NCBI GenBank assembly: GCA_029335875.2
Contig: JARJMZ020000036.1
Coordinates: 124,001-188,000, forward strand
Direction of reading: 5' to 3'
Length of the DNA: 64,000 bases
DNA from: Thermoprotei archaeon
GTDB taxonomy: Archaea > Thermoproteota > Thermoprotei_A > Sulfolobales > Acidilobaceae
Position numbers and translations under genes: made by a program. The notes beneath the pieces are model-generated. The model did no database searches. It was not told the origin of the DNA and saw only the letters and a program-made list of their open reading frames with translations. Below, piece after piece: positions 41,507-50,295 of the stretch (its first letter is position 1; every line of letters begins with the position of its first letter).

Positions 41507-43081
41507 CTATGACACCCCTCTCTTCAGGAGTTCCAGGAACTTGTACCCCCTAGTAGCTACAATGTACAATGCGAGTAGCCCGCCAATGTTAACAGCTAGG
41601 ATCACCAGGTAGGCGAAAGCCAGGAAAGGCCATGAGGTGGCGTACGGCACGGGGGTCGCCAACTCTTCCGGGTATAATAGCCCGTAGACGGTCCACGGTT
41701 TCCTGCCGACTTCCCTCACATACCATCCTAGTACCGCCGGAATAACAGTGCCCGCTAATACTAGGAGAGTTAACAAGAAGACTCTCTTTTTCTCGTCGCC
41801 GAGCAGCGAGGCAACCCTCACTGCTAGCGGGTTTAGAGCTGGCACTTTGATGAAATAGAAGAATAGAGTCGCCGCGGCCAGGCCGCCGATTATGGCTGTG
41901 ATAACTTTAGCGTAGTACGCGTAGTGTACCACTAGCATCAGGCGCTCCGCTTTCTGAAGGTCAGCTATGCAGACATCTTTCAATTTAACCCCTGCTATGT
42001 TGCTCGCGTCTACACCTAACGCTCCCAGATACACGCCGAGGCCGAGGGCGGAGGCTATATCGCCTATTGTTGTCTCGCCTAGTTCCTCGCATTTAGCGTA
42101 GAAGTGGTCGAAGCCTAGTATAGGCTTGTTGGGGTCATGGTATGCTATGAGAGCTATTATGGGGTTGTTGAAAGTCTCCTTAGCTCCCTCCATTAGGGCG
42201 AATTTTGTGGGGTTATATTCTACTACAGCTCTCCCCATAAAGTGGGATACTATGGGTGTTTGGATGACGAAAAGTATCGCTATTACTATGATGAGGGGTT
42301 TCACGAGCTTCAGATATTTAGGGTCTCCGGTCTTATAGTACCTGTAAGCCCAGCCTGCCGCAGCTATCGCCATGCCGATCAGTATACCGGCTAGGATGTT
42401 ATGGAATATTGATACGATAGCGTAGGGGCTAACCATAGCTACTAGGGGGTCATATAAGACTATCCCCACTTTCTCCGCTAGGCCCGGTTGCTGTACTAGG
42501 ATCGAAAGAGGCTGCCCCATGGCCATAGCCCCAGCTTTCACCGCCACCAGTTTAGGCACGTCAACAGCCAGGGGGCCATACTCGGGCATGAAGGGGTATA
42601 GGGTTTTAGCTAGAGGACCTACACCCCAAGGCGCCTGAAGCCACGAGTTAACAGTCGTGATAAGCATACCGGAGAAGTAGGCGAAAACAGCGTAAACAGC
42701 TAGGATTAACATGCTCACAACAGCCCTCACTCTCCCTAACGTAACTACGAACAATATCAGGAAGGCGATCTCGTTGGCGAAAGCTATAAGCTCAAGAGCC
42801 AAGGGGGCGAAAGCGAAAGTAGCAATAGCAAGGTTAACTCCAGGCCAAACCTGCACAAGACCGAACTCCACAAGAGTACCCGCGATAGCGCCTAAAGCAA
42901 AGTTAACAACTAAAACCATAGTCATAAGCTTAGCAGCCCTCAAATATTCACTATCACCAGTACGCCCCCACAACCACAGCATGACCCCAATAGCTACAGG
43001 AAGCCCGAAAGTCAACGATATGTATATAGCGTGAAAGTATATCCCTAAAGCGCTTAACCGCAAAAGAGGCTCTACGTCCAC
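41507..43081 (-). CDS. cydA: Cytochrome bd-type oxidase subunit I (CydA)
   Basis: 524 residues. GIYFHAIYISLTFGLPV carries the first haem-ligand His, FALGAIAGTLVEFGLVQVWPG the conserved Glu/Gly region, IVSIFHNILAG the second haem His, and REVGRKPWTVYGLL is the GRQPW quinol-site motif with Lys for Gln. A long Q loop region contains FDHFYAKCEELG. It oxidises quinol and reduces O2 to water, so the organism can use or remove oxygen. Forms an operon with the CydA-prime gene. TATA-like tract at 43118-43134. Confidence 0.88.
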   Translation of the reverse strand: MDVEPLLRLSALGIYFHAIYISLTFGLPVAIGVMLWLWGRTGDSEYLRAAKLMTMVLVVNFALGAIAGTLVEFGLVQVWPGVNLAIATFAFAPLALELIAFANEIAFLILFVVTLGRVRAVVSMLILAVYAVFAYFSGMLITTVNSWLQAPWGVGPLAKTLYPFMPEYGPLAVDVPKLVAVKAGAMAMGQPLSILVQQPGLAEKVGIVLYDPLVAMVSPYAIVSIFHNILAGILIGMAIAAAGWAYRYYKTGDPKYLKLVKPLIIVIAILFVIQTPIVSHFMGRAVVEYNPTKFALMEGAKETFNNPIIALIAYHDPNKPILGFDHFYAKCEELGETTIGDIASALGLGVYLGALGVDASNIAGVKLKDVCIADLQKAERLMLVVHYAYYAKVITAIIGGLAAATLFFYFIKVPALNPLAVRVASLLGDEKKRVFLLTLLVLAGTVIPAVLGWYVREVGRKPWTVYGLLYPEELATPVPYATSWPFLAFAYLVILAVNIGGLLALYIVATRGYKFLELLKRGVS

Positions 43082-43117
43082 TTACAACACCATCCAAATA
43101 AAATGCTCTTCTAAAGC

Positions 43118-43134
43118 TTATATATTTATGTTAT
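43118..43134 (-). promoter_or_regulatory. cyd promoter; 17-nt element also found at 44423-44439
   Basis: Plus-strand ttatatatttatgttat. On the minus strand it contains a TATA box about 40 bp before the GTG at 43081, giving a leader of about 14 nt. The identical 17 nt recur at 44423-44439, upstream of the regulator gene at 43578-44240. Confidence 0.55.
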
Positions 43135-43342
43135 AAATAGAATTACTTTTTAATAATTAAATTTTCTTCGCACACACCCCACAACTAACTTTGCCCTCTA
43201 GCTTATAAAAGATGAAAGAGATTGACCGTTTATCTCCAGATGATCGCATCCAGGGCTTCCGTATAAGGTCAGGAGGCTATTCCCTGAGAGGCTCGGAGCT
43301 TTTTATGTAGAGAGAAGTGTTTTGCTGGAGGCTGGGGTGTGT
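43135..43342. other. Intergenic spacer without a gene
   Basis: Very AT-rich near 43135-43170 (actttttaataattaaatt), then ordinary sequence. No ORF or RNA motif I can support. Confidence 0.5.
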
Positions 43343-43576
43343 TTAGAGGAGTTCTTTTAAGTCTTCGTCTGTGATTTCTATGTCGTTTTCGGTCATTAAC
43401 GTTAATATTTCACTTAGTCTCACTTCTTTCTTCAATAGGAACTTCTCTACTTGTTCCCAGTTTCTAGTTTTTACTCCGTATTCCTCCCATATCCATTCTA
43501 TGACCTCATCTATGTTCATGTTCTTCTTTATTTTCTCTATGAGCCTCTTTTTTACTTTGAGGATTTCAGTCTCCAT
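43343..43576 (-). CDS. Small helical protein of unknown function
   Basis: 77 residues, acidic and helical (IDEVIEWIWEEYGVKTRNWEQVEKFLLKKEVRL). The GAGGTATAT-free upstream ends 1 nt from the stop of the regulator gene at 43578, so the two are co-transcribed. No known motif. Confidence 0.55.
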   Translation of the reverse strand: METEILKVKKRLIEKIKKNMNIDEVIEWIWEEYGVKTRNWEQVEKFLLKKEVRLSEILTLMTENDIEITDEDLKELL

Positions 43577-43577
43577 T

Positions 43578-44240
43578 TCACCACGCCTCAGGTTTGCCTA
43601 TTGAGGGTTTAGCTAGTAGTTTTATTAGGGCGTTTACTGCTTTATCCTCGTTTCCAGGCTTAACTATCAAGTGTAAAACCCCCTCTTCTAGGGCTTCCCT
43701 TGGAATGCTCCTGTCTAGGGGCTCTTTAAGCTCCGGGGGCATCCCAGGGTATGTTGTTGAGCCCCCCTCAACTCCTCCTATAACCGTTTCCCTACACCCC
43801 TCGGCTACAATATAGTCTCTGATAGAGTATACTTCAACAACGTCCCTTGGGGGCTTAAGGCCCTTAATAGTTATGAGAAGAGCCTCCCCCCACCCTATAT
43901 GTTCGAGGTTAACCCTGTAGACTCTCACACTATCTTTAACAGCCCGTAAAACCTGGAGGCCCCTCTCAGTAACTATAGCGCCCCAGCGGCCCTTCCTTAT
44001 TAAACCCTCACCCTCAAGCCTCTCAAGCAAAGTCCTCGAGGAGGCCTCGCCAACGCCCAGCCTCGAAGCTAGATGAACCCTGCCTACGGGACCCTGAGAT
44101 AGTATCTCTAAAGCTTTAATAACATGGTGAACACCATAACCGGGACTACCGCCCTTAACGGGGGAAGCCACCCTAACCAGTATTCTAGCAGCATCCACTA
44201 GAATAGCTAAGCCACCCTCAACATCAAATATTATGTGCAC
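43578..44240 (-). CDS. Winged-helix transcription regulator with ligand-type C-terminal domain
   Basis: 220 residues. Residues 40-100 form a winged helix (GRVHLASRLGVGEASSRTLLERLEGEGLIRKGRWGAIVTERGLQVL); the C-terminal part (LLITIKGLKPPRDVVEVYSIRDYIVAEGCRETVIG) is a small sensor-like domain seen in the archaeal DUF4443 group. It could sense a redox or metabolite signal. It starts at GTG 44240 and shares a 17-nt upstream element with the cyd promoter, suggesting it controls cyd and itself; this is an inference. Confidence 0.65.
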   Translation of the reverse strand: MHIIFDVEGGLAILVDAARILVRVASPVKGGSPGYGVHHVIKALEILSQGPVGRVHLASRLGVGEASSRTLLERLEGEGLIRKGRWGAIVTERGLQVLRAVKDSVRVYRVNLEHIGWGEALLITIKGLKPPRDVVEVYSIRDYIVAEGCRETVIGGVEGGSTTYPGMPPELKEPLDRSIPREALEEGVLHLIVKPGNEDKAVNALIKLLAKPSIGKPEAW

Positions 44241-44422
44241 GGGAAAACTTAAGGCTTTCCCTAAGGAGAGCTCCTTTGTAGATAGTTGAAGACCCGTTAA
44301 CTCCCCGGTTAATGAGGCTCTAAGAGCTACTACTACTTTTAATGCTAGGACCCCTTAGAGGTTTCCTCCTGTTTTGTTCGGGCTGTTTTCACTACTACCA
44401 TTCCTCTTTATACAAACCATTA

Positions 44423-44439
44423 TTATATATTTATGTTAT
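44423..44439 (-). promoter_or_regulatory. Copy of the 17-nt cyd-promoter element upstream of the regulator gene
   Basis: ttatatatttatgttat on the plus strand, identical over 17 nt to 43118-43134. It lies 183-199 bp before the regulator's GTG start, between the stop of the next gene (44498) and the regulator. It could be an operator, a TATA box for a long leader, or chance AT-richness. Confidence 0.35.
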
Positions 44440-44497
44440 TGCTGAGGGGCACATAGTTCGGCCGGGCAATAATACTCTCTTGTAGTTGTTGTTTGTG

Positions 44498-45169
44498 TTA
44501 GGCGCAGTTTTCTAGTTGTTGTTTTAGGTTTCTCGAGAAGCCTATTCTTATTCCGAGTTTAGGGTCTCTGTATATGTATATTAGGCCTTTGCTTTGGAGT
44601 TCTCTCAGGGTTTTCATTAGCCATGCGTAGTCTGCCCCCATCTTTTCCTGGAGTTGGTCTAGGTACATGTATGTTGTGCCCCATCTTGTGTAGTGTGCTG
44701 TTAGCGTCATGAGTATTTCGAGCTCCTCCTCGCTTATCGACCCTTTCAAGCTGTTTAGGAGGCATGCTGCTGTTTCCACCTTCTTTTGTAGTTTATTGTC
44801 TGCTTTACCTTTTAAGCTGGCAATAAACGGCAAGGGTTGTCCCGGGCTGCTCTCTCTAGCTTGAGCTGTTTTGTCTTTTATTGTCTGTTTAACCTGTTCT
44901 GCTAGGAGTTTCTGGGCCAGTATTGTGTACTCGTCAGACCCCCTCCTCGTCTCTCTCTCGTATACGCTCCTAGCGTAAGCCTCCCCCTTCGGGGTTAGAT
45001 ACCAGAAGCCGGAATCGTAGTCTACGTAGCCCCTAGTCTTCCAGTATGAGAGGTAGCTTGAAACATACCTAGTGTTCAGGTTTAAGACCCCGGCTATCTC
45101 GCTCGCCCTCATAGGCCTAGATATGAGCATTACGAGTATAGCCTCAACTACGCGGCTCCTCGGGCCCAC
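44498..45169 (-). CDS. Two-domain winged-helix protein of unknown role
   Basis: 223 residues. First winged helix MRASEIAGVLNLNTRYVSSYLSYWKTRGYV near the N-terminus, a middle linker rich in charged residues, and a second helical/winged region (LDQLQEKMGADYAWLMKTLRELQSKGLIYIY). It may bind DNA as a regulator or partition protein. GTG 45169 is the start; the same frame is open for about 45 further codons upstream without a canonical start, so the N-terminus is uncertain. Confidence 0.6.
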   Translation of the reverse strand: MGPRSRVVEAILVMLISRPMRASEIAGVLNLNTRYVSSYLSYWKTRGYVDYDSGFWYLTPKGEAYARSVYERETRRGSDEYTILAQKLLAEQVKQTIKDKTAQARESSPGQPLPFIASLKGKADNKLQKKVETAACLLNSLKGSISEEELEILMTLTAHYTRWGTTYMYLDQLQEKMGADYAWLMKTLRELQSKGLIYIYRDPKLGIRIGFSRNLKQQLENCA

Positions 45170-45285
45170 GTTCCGCGATTCAAAGCTTAGAGCCTCCGCT
45201 ACGCTCCACTCGTCCCTCTCCCTCAGTTTAGCCCCCCCTCCTCTTATGTCCGGCTGGGGTGTTAGGAGGGTAGGGGGAGTATCAT

Positions 45286-46515
45286 CTAAATACTCCAGTA
45301 GTCCTCGAGGGTCCTCCCGGGCTTCAAGAGCCTCAGTTTAGACTCTATAATGTTAGGGTCATAGTTCACCTTCTCCCCAATAATAGAGGAGAGCTCCCCT
45401 AATGTGGGGTTAACAGCTAGGGGCCGCCTTGTGAAAGCCCCCCTCACAGTCTCCCTAATATGCCAGTTGCCCACTGGAGCATAATAGCTTGGCGTTATCT
45501 CCCTGATTATAACCACGTCAGCCCTCCTCCCATGGGAGGAGAGCAGCTCCAAGACAGCCAGCCTGGCGGCGGAAAACCCGCCGTCCATAGATGAAACGTT
45601 ACCCCTAGGATCCTCGTATACCCTCCACACTACGGGGTTCCCAACACCTCTGATCCAGAAGCTTCTAGGCTGCCAGATCTCGAGCCACTCAAACCTCCCG
45701 GGTCCGGGCTTAACTATTATGAGGAACTTGTTTCCGAGGTACTCGTTATAGTATATTCTGGAGTCCTCAACTTCCGGGGCCCCCCTAAGCTTCTCCCTGA
45801 GCCCCCTCGATATAGTGTCGTCTACAGCTGTTATAGCCCAGCGTGTGGGCACGATCCTCCTCCTCGGCTTCCTGCCTAGGAATCCTAGGCTTAGGAGTTT
45901 CTGTAGGGTGTAAACGTTAACCCCCCGGTTATAGAGTTCAACTATGGCCTCTGAAGCCTTAACATCATCCCACAGGGTTTTTTCAACGTTAGGGTTTAGG
46001 GAGGCGTTCCCGGTAACCTTTATAAGCCTGGCTGGAGCCCGGGGCCCCAGAGGCTTAGTTATACCGTCAAACTTGAGGCTCGGCACGGGCATCCTCTCAA
46101 GGTGGACCTCGGAGTCGACAGGCTTCTCTGAGAGCCCCGCCAGCCCCACCTCCCTCTCATAGAGGGTTTCAGGCCTGTCAACCCTAACGTCGAGTTTCGC
46201 CGAGAGGAGCTCCCCCCTATACCTTATTATATCCCCCAGGCTGGCTCTAGCCTCGCTCCACCCCACGGGGTCCTCGTAGACTCTAGCCTCCTCCCCGTAA
46301 ACTTCTGGGGGCACCATGTAGTATAGGCTGACCTCGGGGTAGCCGTATTCCCCAACTATTATTGAGGGGGGCGTGGAGCCCTGAGCCTCCAGCCCCCTAA
46401 TTTTAATGTAGGCCCTAACCTGGGCTTGGAAAGCTTCCAGTATAGGGCATTTTGGGAGGCTGCAAAGCCTCTTATACCCCTTACACCTAGCGCACAGTTC
46501 GGGGGGTATTTTCAA
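45286..46515 (-). CDS. nreA: DNA repair protein NreA
   Basis: 409 residues, starting LCARCKGYKRLCSLPKCPIL, the Cys4 zinc knuckle of NreA, followed by the DUF650/651-type body and GPGRFEWLEIWQPRSFWIR. In archaea NreA works with PCNA in repair of DNA damage. Its C-terminus ends LEDYWSI; the canonical PCNA-box glutamine is absent. ATG 46515 overlaps the stop of the PhoU/RCK gene by 4 nt. Confidence 0.85.
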   Translation of the reverse strand: MKIPPELCARCKGYKRLCSLPKCPILEAFQAQVRAYIKIRGLEAQGSTPPSIIVGEYGYPEVSLYYMVPPEVYGEEARVYEDPVGWSEARASLGDIIRYRGELLSAKLDVRVDRPETLYEREVGLAGLSEKPVDSEVHLERMPVPSLKFDGITKPLGPRAPARLIKVTGNASLNPNVEKTLWDDVKASEAIVELYNRGVNVYTLQKLLSLGFLGRKPRRRIVPTRWAITAVDDTISRGLREKLRGAPEVEDSRIYYNEYLGNKFLIIVKPGPGRFEWLEIWQPRSFWIRGVGNPVVWRVYEDPRGNVSSMDGGFSAARLAVLELLSSHGRRADVVIIREITPSYYAPVGNWHIRETVRGAFTRRPLAVNPTLGELSSIIGEKVNYDPNIIESKLRLLKPGRTLEDYWSI

Positions 46516-47681
46516 GACCTCTCAACTCTCACCTTCTCGAACCCCAGCTGGCGTAGCTCCTCTAGGACTTTAGCCCCTGCCTCTATGCTCTCCCTGTAAT
46601 ATTTTAATATAAGCTCGTCGCCGGGCGCCACCTCGTGTGAGGGTGTTAGCGGGGCTATCCAGTCCCCCCCTCTGCGCATAGCAACAGGTATTAGCCCCCT
46701 GTCTTCAAAGTCGAGCTCTTCTATTGTTGAGGGTTTCAGGCCCTCTGAGCCTCTAACCCTTATGTAAGCCTCCTCCCCCTCCCCCAGCGCTTCCCCTATG
46801 ACTTTAGGGTTCTCCCTGTCAACTACAACTTTAGCTATCCTGGTGGCGGCGTCTGAAAGCTCTTCCAGGCTTTTAACTAGTATGAATAGGGAGACAGCCT
46901 CTAGGGGCTCGCTGGGGCGGCTCCAGCTGTGGGCGAGCTCTAGGATCTCATGGTAGAGTTTGTCAGCCCAGCTCTCCATTTCAACCACGGCCTCCGCTAT
47001 TTCAACATCATCGTTTAGAATAGAGTAGAAAGCGAGGTCTAACATGCTGAGAGAGAGGCTCTTCAACCTTAAAAGGTTGCTCGCCAGGGGGTCCCCGAGG
47101 TGTGCTAGAACGTCGAAATTCTCGGAGCATCTAGCCTCGTAATGCTCCTCGCCAAGGGCTTTAGCGAGCTGGAGTATCTCGTCCAGAGGCCCCCTAACTA
47201 CTAGGAGGTCCCCTTCACTCACATAGTCTATCTCAGGGGCTATCTCATACTTCTCCCCCCTCTTCAGGAGGAGCACGTCAACCCTGGCAGGCAGCCCCTT
47301 CACATTACTCCTGCTGGTTATTAAACCAACAGCCTCCCCCCGGCACGCTACAGCTGTTATGTAGGGGTGGGCTCTATAACCTCTTAGAACAGCCCCAGCT
47401 ATATCCGCTGAGGCGTCCGTTATCTCATCTATACTAGAATATACTGATAGGAGGCTGACCGCTGTGGGGAGGTATGTTGTAGACCTGAGGGCTATTATTA
47501 TCCTCGCTATTAAACTTCTATAGAGTTCGTCGACAGCGTTCTCAATCCTTAAGACCTCCAGGGCTGCTAGCTTATCGTTGAAAGCCATAGAGTAGAGGGA
47601 GAGGCCGACGGCTATACTAGAGTATTTCCGGAGTTTAACCAGTATGTCCCTTATAGTTGAAGTCTTATTATCCCGCTTCAA
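46512..47681 (-). CDS. PhoU-like protein with RCK_C (TrkA-C) domains
   Basis: 389 residues built as two repeats of PhoU helices plus a TrkA-C domain. The first PhoU part is about 20-95, first RCK_C about 110-175 (PEIDYVSEGDLLVVRGP), second PhoU 195-275 and second RCK_C 285-375 (VAPGDELILKYY). Such proteins regulate potassium channels or transporters, binding a nucleotide ligand. It lies between a COG4080 gene and nreA in the long minus-strand operon. Confidence 0.8.
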   Translation of the reverse strand: MKRDNKTSTIRDILVKLRKYSSIAVGLSLYSMAFNDKLAALEVLRIENAVDELYRSLIARIIIALRSTTYLPTAVSLLSVYSSIDEITDASADIAGAVLRGYRAHPYITAVACRGEAVGLITSRSNVKGLPARVDVLLLKRGEKYEIAPEIDYVSEGDLLVVRGPLDEILQLAKALGEEHYEARCSENFDVLAHLGDPLASNLLRLKSLSLSMLDLAFYSILNDDVEIAEAVVEMESWADKLYHEILELAHSWSRPSEPLEAVSLFILVKSLEELSDAATRIAKVVVDRENPKVIGEALGEGEEAYIRVRGSEGLKPSTIEELDFEDRGLIPVAMRRGGDWIAPLTPSHEVAPGDELILKYYRESIEAGAKVLEELRQLGFEKVRVERS

Positions 47682-47687
47682 ACCCCT

Positions 47688-48173
47688 CTAAGCCTCCCCC
47701 AATCTCTTCTGGAGAAGCAGGGGATATAAGATTAGCGATGCCTCAGCTATAGCTCCAAGCCTTCCTGAAACCCCCTTAACGTAGACGGGCCTCCCAAACC
47801 TAGCCTCGCCAGCTGAGAAGTCTGGATCCCCCCCATTGAAGGCTATTAAAACCCTACCAGAGTAAACTGGGGGGTTGAAAGGGTCTATGTACTCGACAGC
47901 GTGCTCGGCCGAAACGAGGAGGGTCACATCGGGCTTTAAAAGCTCCAGAGCATCCTCCAGGTCAGACAGGACAAGGAGCCCCCTGTTAAGCTTGAAAGCA
48001 AGCCTCATAGCCTCCGGGACCCCAGACTGGGCGGCGGCACCGTAAACCTTACTAGCTACTAGAGTGTTCAAGCCTAAACTGTAGACGAGCCTCGCAAAGT
48101 CGAGGAGCCTCTGAACGCTGCTAACATTATGTATCAGGGGCACAACATCCAACCCAATCCACCATAGCCTCAT
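47688..48173 (-). CDS. SpoU-like (SPOUT) protein, COG4080 group
   Basis: 161 residues. VVPLIHNVSSVQRLLDFARLVYSLGLNTLV then SKVYGAAAQSGVPEAM and LSDLEDALELLKPDVTLLVS match the COG4080 group, a short SPOUT-fold family in archaea proposed to methylate RNA. The family is also listed as RecB-like in some databases, but the SPOUT knot is a better fit. Co-transcribed with the methyltransferase upstream and the PhoU/RCK gene downstream. Confidence 0.7.
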   Translation of the reverse strand: MRLWWIGLDVVPLIHNVSSVQRLLDFARLVYSLGLNTLVASKVYGAAAQSGVPEAMRLAFKLNRGLLVLSDLEDALELLKPDVTLLVSAEHAVEYIDPFNPPVYSGRVLIAFNGGDPDFSAGEARFGRPVYVKGVSGRLGAIAEASLILYPLLLQKRLGEA

Positions 48174-48217
48174 CTAGAGGGCTCACGCCTCCTACAAAAA
48201 TTCCTGGAAGCAGCCTT

Positions 48218-49201
48218 TTAAAATTCTCCGAGCTCCCTCAAAACACCCTCTATGAAAACAGCTATGGCCCTAGCTAAGGGTGGGGGGACCGCCTCTCCAA
48301 CCATGTCATATTGGGCCTCCCTGCTCCCCAGGAATATATGGTGATCTGGGAACCCCATAAGCCTAGCCTGCTCCCTCACAGTTAAGAGTCTAGGCTCGTA
48401 GGGGTGTATTAGCCTCGATGAACCCATAACTGTAGGCGCTCTCCTGTGGGGGTTTAATTTTATATAGTTAGGGTGGCTGGAGCCGTCGGCCCCCTTAAAG
48501 GTTACAAGGGCTTCACCCCATCTCATCCTAGCCAGCCTACCCCTATGCCTCCTAGGAGGCTCCTGGGGGTAGTCGTGGTTCGCCGGGTACTGCGAGCCTG
48601 GGGGCGGCAGGTCTCTTAGAGCCTCCCACACTGTGGGCCCCGGGCTTTTAGGGGGCTTGAGCTCTATGTTTGAAACGAATATTCTAACCCTCTCGCTCGG
48701 GGTTCCATGCTCTTCAGCTTTTAAAATGTTGAAGTACACGCTCTCATACCCAACTCTGCGCAGCTCAAGTTTTATATGCCGGTCTATGGGGTCCTCCATT
48801 ATGCCCGGGACATTCTCTATAACGAAAACCTTAGGCTTCAGCTCCCCTATAAGCCTTATGGCGTGCAGGAATAAGACCCCTACAGGGTCGCTGTATAGCC
48901 TGTCGAGGGGGTCTCTCAACCTGAAGGGGTTAGCTGAGGTGAAAGGCTCGCAGGGGGGGCTTGCTATCACTACATCCACATCGCCGGGGGAGGAGCCTGA
49001 AAAACTCTTAATAGTCTTAGATGTGACCTCTTTAATATCCTCAGCTATCAAGCTCGTGTGGGGGAAGTTGGCCTTAAACGTTTTAGCCGCTGGGGGAGAG
49101 TTGTCTACAGCTGTCAGGACCTTGAAGCCAGCCTCCTCGAACCCCCTAGAATACCCTCCTCCCCCGGAGAACAGGTCAGCCACTGTAAAGCTTCTTCTCA
49201 T
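48218..49201 (-). CDS. DNA cytosine-C5 methyltransferase
   Basis: 327 residues with C5-methylase motifs: [29 protein letters not shown] (catalytic Cys84), VI ENVPG (Glu129), VIII RVRIF, then a short target-recognition region and IX/X LLTVREQARLMGFPD, GEAVPPPLARAI. It methylates cytosine at C5 in DNA. It has no restriction partner next to it and lies in the tfe operon, overlapping tfe by 26 nt, so a regulatory or maintenance role is possible. Thermophile m5C is uncommon because of deamination. Confidence 0.88.
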   Translation of the reverse strand: MRRSFTVADLFSGGGGYSRGFEEAGFKVLTAVDNSPPAAKTFKANFPHTSLIAEDIKEVTSKTIKSFSGSSPGDVDVVIASPPCEPFTSANPFRLRDPLDRLYSDPVGVLFLHAIRLIGELKPKVFVIENVPGIMEDPIDRHIKLELRRVGYESVYFNILKAEEHGTPSERVRIFVSNIELKPPKSPGPTVWEALRDLPPPGSQYPANHDYPQEPPRRHRGRLARMRWGEALVTFKGADGSSHPNYIKLNPHRRAPTVMGSSRLIHPYEPRLLTVREQARLMGFPDHHIFLGSREAQYDMVGEAVPPPLARAIAVFIEGVLRELGEF

Positions 49202-49751
49202 CCTCCGCTATCTCCTCTTCAAGCCTCTTTATCTCCCTCTCCAGGCTCTCCACCAGCTGGCTGTTATCCTCAGGTTGTAGTAGAGCCCCGCACCTCGGGC
49301 ACCTGAACTCCCCCTCGGGCCCGTAGGCTTCCGAGAAAGTGTATCTCGAGTTGTCTTTGGGGCATGTGTAGAAAGTGTTGTTAAGCTCGTATTCAAGCTT
49401 TAGTTTCAGCTTGTTTAGAACCTCCTTCTTCCTCCTTAGGAGGGCTGAGTTTGCAGTGTCCCCATCTATCCTCCAGTAGTATCTAGTGGTGTCTAGCTTA
49501 GGGTGTTTCCCCTTCCTATAGTATGCGAGCCTAGCGTCATAGAATACTCTGAGTATCCTCCTAATCTCGCCCTGCTTGTATCCTGTGAGCTCTTCTAGGT
49601 CCTCGTCGCTTAAGCCGTTCTTGTTGCCGGGGTCCGATATTAGCTTGAATACGTGTAGGGCTTTTTTAGCGTCGACATCGCTGGTCTCAGCCAGCTTCTC
49701 TATGAACCTCTCGAGGCTCTTCACGTCTTCACTCCTAGATCCGATCTCCAA
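49176..49751 (-). CDS. tfe: Transcription initiation factor E, alpha subunit (TFE)
   Basis: 191 residues. N-terminal winged helix ([29 protein letters not shown]) and a zinc ribbon [11 protein letters not shown] ... RCPRCGALL, in which one Cys of the first CxxC is Asp. A coiled C-terminal helix follows. TFE stabilises the open RNA polymerase complex. The order mbf1, hflX, trm56, tfe is typical for crenarchaea. TTG start at 49751; overlaps trm56 by 17 nt. Confidence 0.9.
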   Translation of the reverse strand: MEIGSRSEDVKSLERFIEKLAETSDVDAKKALHVFKLISDPGNKNGLSDEDLEELTGYKQGEIRRILRVFYDARLAYYRKGKHPKLDTTRYYWRIDGDTANSALLRRKKEVLNKLKLKLEYELNNTFYTCPKDNSRYTFSEAYGPEGEFRCPRCGALLQPEDNSQLVESLEREIKRLEEEIAEDEKKLYSG

Positions 49752-50295
49752 TATTCACCACCATCTTCCCCCTACTCTGGGGAATTATTTTCAGTCTGGC
49801 CCCCTCGAATATAATATTAGTCCAGCGACCCCTAAAAAGCCTATCTAAAAACACTGCTAAAGCTGAAACCTCGCTGTGAGGCTGGTTCCCCACAGCCACG
49901 TTATAGTCTGAAGCCTCATAATAGAACCCCTCAACCTTCCCCGCGCCCACCACTATGAGCTTGGGCCTCGTAGACACCCTAATAGCATCTATAACGTCTT
50001 CCATGTTGAGACCGTACATTGTCAAGTGTATAACCTCACCTCCAGAACTCCTCCACTCCCTAACATACTCCTCCCCGTTAACGCCGCATTCTAAGACCAT
50101 AGACCCGCCCCACATCCTCAAGGTTTTCCTGAGAGACTCGAATACAACCTCGTCGCACACACCCTCCAAGATGAAACCGTTAGCCCCGAAGGCTCTCGCA
50201 ACTAAGCCGACGTGGGTTGTTATCCTCTTATCTCTAGCGGGCCTGTGGCCTAGCCTTAAAACATAGACTTTAGAATATGCGCTCCCGGGGTCCAC
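49735..50295 (-). CDS. trm56: tRNA (cytidine-56 2'-O) methyltransferase aTrm56
   Basis: 186 residues. [30 protein letters not shown], and the knot region [36 protein letters not shown] are signatures of archaeal Trm56, a SPOUT enzyme that methylates C56 in the T-loop of tRNA. GTG start 50295 lies within the hflX end (overlap 26 nt). Confidence 0.93.
   Translation of the reverse strand: MDPGSAYSKVYVLRLGHRPARDKRITTHVGLVARAFGANGFILEGVCDEVVFESLRKTLRMWGGSMVLECGVNGEEYVREWRSSGGEVIHLTMYGLNMEDVIDAIRVSTRPKLIVVGAGKVEGFYYEASDYNVAVGNQPHSEVSALAVFLDRLFRGRWTNIIFEGARLKIIPQSRGKMVVNIGDRI

Noticed and set aside
44357-44420. 21-codon leader peptide upstream of the regulator gene
   Set aside because: Its ATG lies about 3 nt from the presumed TATA element, upstream of where transcription could begin.
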